The notes under the pieces are model-generated. The model did not search any database and had not been told where the DNA came from. It was given only the letters and a program-made list of their open reading frames with translations. Shown here in pieces: positions 6,426 through 10,141 of a stretch of 10,141 nucleotides of DNA. The stretch spans positions 3,390 through 13,530 of the forward strand of contig JAEPNS010000056.1 of assembly GCA_017643325.1 (NCBI GenBank). Direction: 5' to 3'. The stretch comes from Alphaproteobacteria bacterium. Lineage in GTDB: Bacteria; Pseudomonadota; Alphaproteobacteria; UBA6615. Made by a program: the position numbers and the translations under genes. Every line of letters starts with the position of its first letter. The first letter of the stretch is position 1.

Positions 6426-8513
6426 TCAGCCGCCGTCCAGCGCGGAAAGCAGGGGCGCGAGTTCGTCCTGGTAGGTCTTCCAGCGTCCCAGCGAGGAGCG
6501 GTAGATCGGCTGGCGCACCTGTGCGTTGCTGCGGGTGCGCACGTTGCGGCGTGTCTTGTGAAAATCGAGGCATGCCGCTTCCCAGTCGAGCCCGCAGAAC
6601 CGGACCAGTTCGCGCGAGCGGCCCTCCTGGTCGTCGATCATTTCCTCGTAGGACAGGTCGAGAATGCGTCCCGGCAGCACGTCGTGCCAATGCCGCATCA
6701 GGGCCTGGTATTCGCGATGATAGCGGCCGAGGTTGGTGAGGTCGTAGGAGTAGGCGTGGCTGCCCACGAAATCGCCGAAGTAGATCGACAGGCAGGTGTC
6801 GCGGGGGTCGCGCACGCAATGGACGATCTTGGCGTTGGGAAACAGCGTGGCGATCAGGCCGACATGGTGGAAGTTGCCGGGCATCTTGTCGACGATCCGC
6901 GCCGCGTGGGGGGCACATCTTTTGAGGGATCGCAGGTACGCTTCGGCCGTACGCGCCGTCGCCTCCGCGTCGAGGCTCTCGATGCATGCCGGATAGGCGC
7001 GCGTATCGTTGAGGGTTTCGCCGAGTCCGTCGGCGAGGCGCAGCATGTCCTCGCGCTCACCGGCGCCGTGGACGTTCGAGTGGCTCGCCAGGATCTGCTC
7101 GACCAGGGACGTGCCTGAACGCGGCATGCCCAGGACGAACACGGGAACCTTCGAGCCGTTGCCCCAGTCCGCACAACGCGCGAAGTGATCGGCATCGAAC
7201 GCCTCGCGGATGGCCTGCGTGTGTTTCCGGTACGCCTCGATATCGAACACAACGTCCTTCAGGGCGTTTCCCTTGCGCCAGTGGCCGAACCCGTCGGCAT
7301 GCGCTTTCACGTTGATATGCGCGGCGCCGGCAGCCATGTGCAGGACCGCGCGGCGCGGCGCGGGAACGCGCGGATCCGCGAGCATGTCCTCGAGCGGTCC
7401 ATAGGCCGGGTCGGCAGGTGTCAGCTCCTTCAGGTTTGCCAGTTCGCGCAGCGCCCCGGCGTGGGTCGGCTCCAGCTTCAGCGTGCGGCGCAGCCACTTT
7501 TTCGCCTCGCCGGGCTGTCCGGCATCGACCAGCGCGCGTGCGCGCCCGTAATGGGCTTCGACCGAGCGTGGCGCGTTCTCCAGGACCGCGTCGAAGTCGG
7601 CGATCGCGCGCTGGCTTTGTCCGGCGCGATAGCGCGCCCAGCCGAGGACCAGAAGCGGGCGCACCGCTTCCGGCTTATCCGCATGCGTGTCTTCCAGGAT
7701 GGCAAGCGCGTCCTCGTGAAAGGCCATGCGGCTCAGTGTGCGGCCGAGGTCGCAACGGATATCGACATCGTCCGGGCGCAGATCGCGCGCCTTTTCGAGA
7801 AGGTCGCGCGCGCGCAGAAAATTCTCGGTCTCGAAGGCGAGGCGCCCCAGCGCATGGAGGCACTTCACGTCGTCGGGCCGGACGTCGAGCGCGCGTTCGT
7901 AGCAGGCGGTTGCACGTGCGATATCACCGCGGTGCTCGTGGCGGCGAGCCAGCCGGCAGGCGGTGGCATGCGCACGGGTGCTGTCGCGGCCGACGAGGCC
8001 GTGCCATGCGGTGGTCGCGCCGACGAGTTTTTCCTCAAGGCGAAGCCGGAACGTGCGGCCGACATGTCCGCGCAGCAGTGACATGCCGAGTTTCTGGGCC
8101 TCGAGTGCGGCACCGTTCGCACCCAGCATCTTCAACGCTGCCGCGTGGCCGAGTGCGGCCTCGTGGGAAAGCGGGTCTATCAGGCGCGCCAGCTCGAAGT
8201 GCTCCGCTGCACCGGCGGGGTCTCCGGTTTTCAGGAGCGTCTGGCCGAGCGCGATCCGGTAGGGCGCGAAGCTCCGGCGCATGTCGACGGCGCGCGCCAG
8301 GTGCCGTGCCGCCAGGTCCGCGTGGCCGTTGCGAAGCGCGGCGAGACCCATGAGGAACCATGCGTCGGGCTGGTCGGGATGGGCTTCCACGATCGAGCCG
8401 CAGGTGCGTTCGGCTTCGCCGAAATGCCCGCGTTGCATGGCATCGCGCGCGCTCCTGAGCAGTTCGGTGAAATTGCGGCTTTCGCCCGCTGTCTCGATCG
8501 CGACCGTATCCAT
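6426..8513 (-). CDS. TPR-repeat sulfotransferase
   Basis: The product is a 695-aa two-part protein. Residues about 16-145 and 183-350 hold roughly eight or nine TPR-like helical pairs (for example GHADLAARHLARAVDM, 63-78, and GDIARATACYERALDVRP, 196-213). They are separated by a non-repeat segment of about 35 residues. Residues about 455-690 form a PAPS-dependent sulfotransferase domain. Its 5'-phosphosulfate loop is VFVLGMPRSGTSLVEQIL (458-475), and the 3'-phosphate-binding motif is CVRDPRDTCLSIYFGDF (566-582). K543 in DKMPGNF is also conserved. Enzymes of this group transfer sulfate from PAPS to a protein, glycan or small acceptor; the TPR part probably recognises the acceptor. No signal peptide or membrane segment is evident. 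The ATG at 8513 has a strong ribosome site (GGGGAG, minus strand, 8521-8526). The substrate is unknown. The gene lies between two genes on different strands and is probably transcribed alone or with mazG. Confidence 0.9.
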   Translation of the reverse strand: MDTVAIETAGESRNFTELLRSARDAMQRGHFGEAERTCGSIVEAHPDQPDAWFLMGLAALRNGHADLAARHLARAVDMRRSFAPYRIALGQTLLKTGDPAGAAEHFELARLIDPLSHEAALGHAAALKMLGANGAALEAQKLGMSLLRGHVGRTFRLRLEEKLVGATTAWHGLVGRDSTRAHATACRLARRHEHRGDIARATACYERALDVRPDDVKCLHALGRLAFETENFLRARDLLEKARDLRPDDVDIRCDLGRTLSRMAFHEDALAILEDTHADKPEAVRPLLVLGWARYRAGQSQRAIADFDAVLENAPRSVEAHYGRARALVDAGQPGEAKKWLRRTLKLEPTHAGALRELANLKELTPADPAYGPLEDMLADPRVPAPRRAVLHMAAGAAHINVKAHADGFGHWRKGNALKDVVFDIEAYRKHTQAIREAFDADHFARCADWGNGSKVPVFVLGMPRSGTSLVEQILASHSNVHGAGEREDMLRLADGLGETLNDTRAYPACIESLDAEATARTAEAYLRSLKRCAPHAARIVDKMPGNFHHVGLIATLFPNAKIVHCVRDPRDTCLSIYFGDFVGSHAYSYDLTNLGRYHREYQALMRHWHDVLPGRILDLSYEEMIDDQEGRSRELVRFCGLDWEAACLDFHKTRRNVRTRSNAQVRQPIYRSSLGRWKTYQDELAPLLSALDGG

Positions 8514-8648
8514 GAACCGTCTCCCCGGTGGTGGCCAGGCGCGCCGCCCTCGCCGGACGGCCGCGTGTTCGGGGGACGTTATCGGAAGAAACGGGAATGT
8601 GGTCGCTTTTCGCGTGCGATTTTAGGCACTTATGTGTTGGAAATAGTC

Positions 8649-9452
8649 CTAATTTTCATCGATTTTGGCAGCTTGCCAGCGGCGTTCGTACTCCTCGATC
8701 CCGACGTCGCCCCAGGCGACCCCGTCGTCTCGAAGGGAATTCTCGACCTTCCGGAAACGGCTGTCGAACTTCGCATTGGTGCCGCGCAGCGCGAATTCCG
8801 GGTCGATCTTGAGGTGTCGCGCAAGGTTCACGCAGGAAAACAGGAGGTCGCCCATTTCGTCCGCGAGGCGGTCCGGGGCACCGCCGGCCTTCATCTCAGC
8901 CTTCAGCTCTCCGAGTTCCTCTTCGATTTTTTCGACGACCGGGCCCACGCTCGCCCAGTCGAAGCCGACCCGCGCGGCACGCTTCTGCAGTTTCTCGGCG
9001 CGGGTGAGGGCCGGCAGCGCGACCGGCACGTCGTTCAGCGCGCTCGGGGCCTGGCCGGTCCTGGCGGCCTTGGCCGCGCGTTCGTCGGCCTTCTGGCTTT
9101 CCCAGGCGTCGCGGAGGCTCCTGTCCGCATCGTGGTTCTCCCGGTCGAAGACGTGCGGGTGGCGGCGGATCAGCTTGTCCGCGATTGCGCCCGCGACATC
9201 CTCGAAGTCGAAGCTGCGTTCCTCTTCGGCCATGCGCGCGTGGAAGACGACCTGCAGGAGCAGGTCGCCGAGTTCCTCGCGCAGGCCGTCCCGGTCGTCC
9301 CGCTCGATCGCGTCGGCGACCTCGTAGGCCTCCTCGATGGTATAGGGCGCGATTGAACGGAAATCCTGCTCGACGTCCCAGGGGCAGCCGGTCTGCGGGT
9401 CGCGCAGGCGCACCATGACGTCGAGGAGGCGGTCGATATTGCGTTGGGGCAT
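8649..9452 (-). CDS. mazG: MazG, nucleoside triphosphate pyrophosphohydrolase
   Basis: The product is a 267-aa all-alpha NTP pyrophosphatase that hydrolyses (d)NTPs to NMP and PPi. It thereby cleans the nucleotide pool and, in E. coli, lowers ppGpp and counteracts MazF-type stress. Two tandem MazG domains are present. In the first, GCPWD (22-26), EEAYE (40-44) and EELGD (59-63) supply the Mg2+-binding acidic residues. In the second, EKIEEELGE (174-182) and DEMGDLLF (198-205) do so. RRHPHVF (96-102) is also conserved. The length equals that of the E. coli protein (263 aa). The open frame runs upstream to 9734, but similarity begins at the ATG at 9452, and the upstream part lies antisense to the yciI-like gene, so 9452 is chosen. 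No strong ribosome site is seen. The 135 bp between its stop and the sulfotransferase start hold no convincing terminator or promoter. Confidence 0.95.
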   Translation of the reverse strand: MPQRNIDRLLDVMVRLRDPQTGCPWDVEQDFRSIAPYTIEEAYEVADAIERDDRDGLREELGDLLLQVVFHARMAEEERSFDFEDVAGAIADKLIRRHPHVFDRENHDADRSLRDAWESQKADERAAKAARTGQAPSALNDVPVALPALTRAEKLQKRAARVGFDWASVGPVVEKIEEELGELKAEMKAGGAPDRLADEMGDLLFSCVNLARHLKIDPEFALRGTNAKFDSRFRKVENSLRDDGVAWGDVGIEEYERRWQAAKIDEN

Positions 9453-9494
9453 GGCGAGGGTCCGGCGAACGGTGTTTGGTGCGCGAGCCTGCTC

Positions 9495-9523
9495 GTGTAG
9501 CGTCGCGGGCCGAGTCAGTTCAA
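9495..9523 (-). promoter_or_regulatory. Candidate mazG promoter (weak)
   Basis: Read on the minus strand, TTGAAC (9523-9518), a 17-bp spacer and CTACAC (9500-9495) loosely resemble the alphaproteobacterial housekeeping pattern (TTGAC, about 17 bp, then CTATAT). The -10 half is poor. Initiation near 9488 would give a leader of about 36 nt. The divergent gap is only 82 bp, so a mazG promoter must lie here or inside the yciI-like gene. Confidence 0.2.
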
Positions 9524-9529
9524 AAGGAG
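9524..9529 (+). promoter_or_regulatory. Ribosome binding site of the YciI-family gene
   Basis: AAGGAG lies 5 nt before the ATG at 9535. It settles the start against the longer open frame that begins at 9415 inside mazG. Confidence 0.75.
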
Positions 9530-9534
9530 CAGAG

Positions 9535-9816
9535 ATGCAGTATTTCGTATACCGCGTGGACAAGCCGGGCACCCACGACCTTCGCATGGAGACGCGGCCG
9601 GCGCATATGGAGTTCGCGGAAACGCTGGGCGACACGCTGGTCTTCGCCGGCCCTGCCATGGACGACGACGGCAACATGGTCGCCAGCGTCTGGATCATCG
9701 AGGCCGACGACCGCGCCCACGCCGAGGCGATCACGGCGGAAGATCCCTACGAGAAGGTCGACCTGTTCGAAACGAAGATCATCCGGCGGTTCGTGCGCAC
9801 GGCCGGGACCGGCTAG
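9535..9816 (+). CDS. YciI-family small protein
   Basis: The product is a 93-aa protein of the dimeric alpha/beta YciI-like fold (ferredoxin-like), close to the family's usual length of about 95 aa. Visible family features are the N-terminal strand MQYFVYRVDKPGT, the RPAHMEF segment (21-27) with the conserved histidine H24, GPAMDDDG (39-46) with nearby acidic residues, and the DPYEKVDLFE stretch (70-79) before the last strand. YciI proteins have a putative His-Asp active site and resemble muconolactone isomerases, but no general function is established. The ATG has a strong AAGGAG ribosome site. The gene is divergent from mazG (82 bp apart) and ends 3 bp from the stop of the decarboxylase gene on the other strand. 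It probably has its own promoter, which I could not identify. Confidence 0.85.
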   Translation: MQYFVYRVDKPGTHDLRMETRPAHMEFAETLGDTLVFAGPAMDDDGNMVASVWIIEADDRAHAEAITAEDPYEKVDLFETKIIRRFVRTAGTG

Positions 9817-9819
9817 CGG

Positions 9820-10141
9820 CTAGAGCAGGTTTTTGACGCCGCTCGATGCCGGAATTTCGCTGCCCATGACGTAGGCCTCGTGGTTCTGCTCGATCCGGGC
9901 CCTGTCGTAGAGATAGTTGACCATCATGCCGGCGGATTGCTGGAAGCCCTTGGCCGATGTGTCGCCGAGCCAGTTGATCCTCTCGACGCGCGCCCCGTTG
10001 CTCAGGTGGAAATGCGCTACGGGGTCGAGCGCGGTGCCGGTCGCCTCGCGCCGCTGGTACAGCAGGTATCCCGCAGCGAGGTGCAGCAGGACAGGCTTGA
10101 GGGCCTCGGCGACGGCGGCATCGAGATGCCAGTCCGGGCGG
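9820..10141 (-). CDS. Malonyl-CoA decarboxylase, C-terminal part
   Basis: A minus-strand frame is open from the right edge to a TAG at 9822-9820 and encodes 106 residues, the C-terminal quarter of the protein. It contains LDPVAHFHLSNGARVERINW (residues 38-57 of the visible part). This matches the conserved block of malonyl-CoA decarboxylase, with H45 (codon 10008-10006) equivalent to the catalytic histidine in human FHLQNG. GDTSAKGFQQSAGMMVNYLY follows, the next conserved block, with a final acidic and polar tail. The enzyme converts malonyl-CoA to acetyl-CoA and CO2, controlling fatty-acid synthesis or allowing growth on malonate. The catalytic serine and GNAT-like core lie outside the window. 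Whether matB (malonyl-CoA synthetase) or matC (carrier) is next to it cannot be seen. Confidence 0.88.
   Translation of the reverse strand, partial: RPDWHLDAAVAEALKPVLLHLAAGYLLYQRREATGTALDPVAHFHLSNGARVERINWLGDTSAKGFQQSAGMMVNYLYDRARIEQNHEAYVMGSEIPASSGVKNLL

Noticed and set aside
7185..8081. Plus-strand open frame (298 codons) opposite the TPR region
   Set aside because: The TPR and sulfotransferase reading on the minus strand is clear; this is its mirror frame.
8600..8630. Short TCGC...GCGA stem followed by TTTT (plus strand) as a terminator
   Set aside because: No plus-strand gene ends here, the stem is only 4 bp, and on the minus strand the T run is on the wrong side for mazG.
8145..9356. 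Plus-strand open frame (403 codons) across the sulfotransferase start and mazG
   Set aside because: It is antisense to two genes with intact motifs, spans their intergenic gap, and has no ribosome site or domain.
9484..9495. CGAGC-CT-GCTCG palindrome in the mazG/yciI divergent gap, considered as an operator
   Set aside because: Arms of five GC-rich bases with a 2-bp centre are expected by chance in this composition, and no regulator gene is adjacent.
9453..9734. N-terminal extension of mazG
   Set aside because: Family similarity starts at the ATG at 9452; the extension is antisense to the yciI-like gene and its ribosome site.
1..10141. tRNA, rRNA, CRISPR, insertion sequence or phage features
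   Set aside because: No cloverleaf, regularly spaced direct repeats, transposase or integrase motifs were seen; nearly all of the window is taken up by recognisable genes.

Overview
This is a GC-rich (by eye about two thirds GC), densely coding window. It looks like the chromosome of an alphaproteobacterium, most likely Rhodospirillales-like. The main evidence is the gene string ntrX - trkA - D-amino-acid aminotransferase - hfq - hflX, which is characteristic of that class. The Hfq and NtrX sequences are also of alphaproteobacterial type. No RNA gene, CRISPR array, insertion sequence or phage gene was seen.

Layout. Seven genes run rightward from 1 to 6422: the 3' end of ntrX (sigma-54-type response regulator), trkA (potassium-uptake regulator with two RCK repeats), dat (PLP class IV aminotransferase), hfq, hflX, an inositol-monophosphatase-family phosphatase and a 3-hydroxyisobutyrate-dehydrogenase-family oxidoreductase. 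Spacings are short: 11 bp trkA-dat, 9 bp hfq-hflX, a 4-bp ATGA overlap hflX-phosphatase, and 21 bp before the dehydrogenase. The only sizeable gap is 163 bp between dat and hfq. It is AT-richer than the rest and holds a perfect 9-bp inverted repeat, a small cUUCGg hairpin and an A-every-third-base tract just before the hfq ribosome site. Two leftward genes follow: a 695-aa TPR-sulfotransferase fusion (6426-8513) and mazG (8649-9452). A small rightward YciI-family gene (9535-9816) diverges from mazG. It converges on the 3' end of a malonyl-CoA decarboxylase gene that enters from the right edge on the minus strand (9820-10141).

How the genes work together. The left part is a regulatory and housekeeping locus: NtrYX signalling, K+ homeostasis, RNA chaperone and ribosome-associated GTPase. 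In many alphaproteobacteria mazG lies close to hflX. Here it is about 3.9 kb away on the other strand, with a phosphatase, a dehydrogenase and the TPR-sulfotransferase in between, which suggests a lineage-specific insertion or rearrangement. The sulfotransferase is the most accessory-looking gene; its substrate is unknown.

I see no clear new multi-gene system. The best leads are the dat-hfq intergenic region as a possible RNA-level control element, the TPR-sulfotransferase and its insertion point, and two convergent gene pairs separated by only 3 bp.
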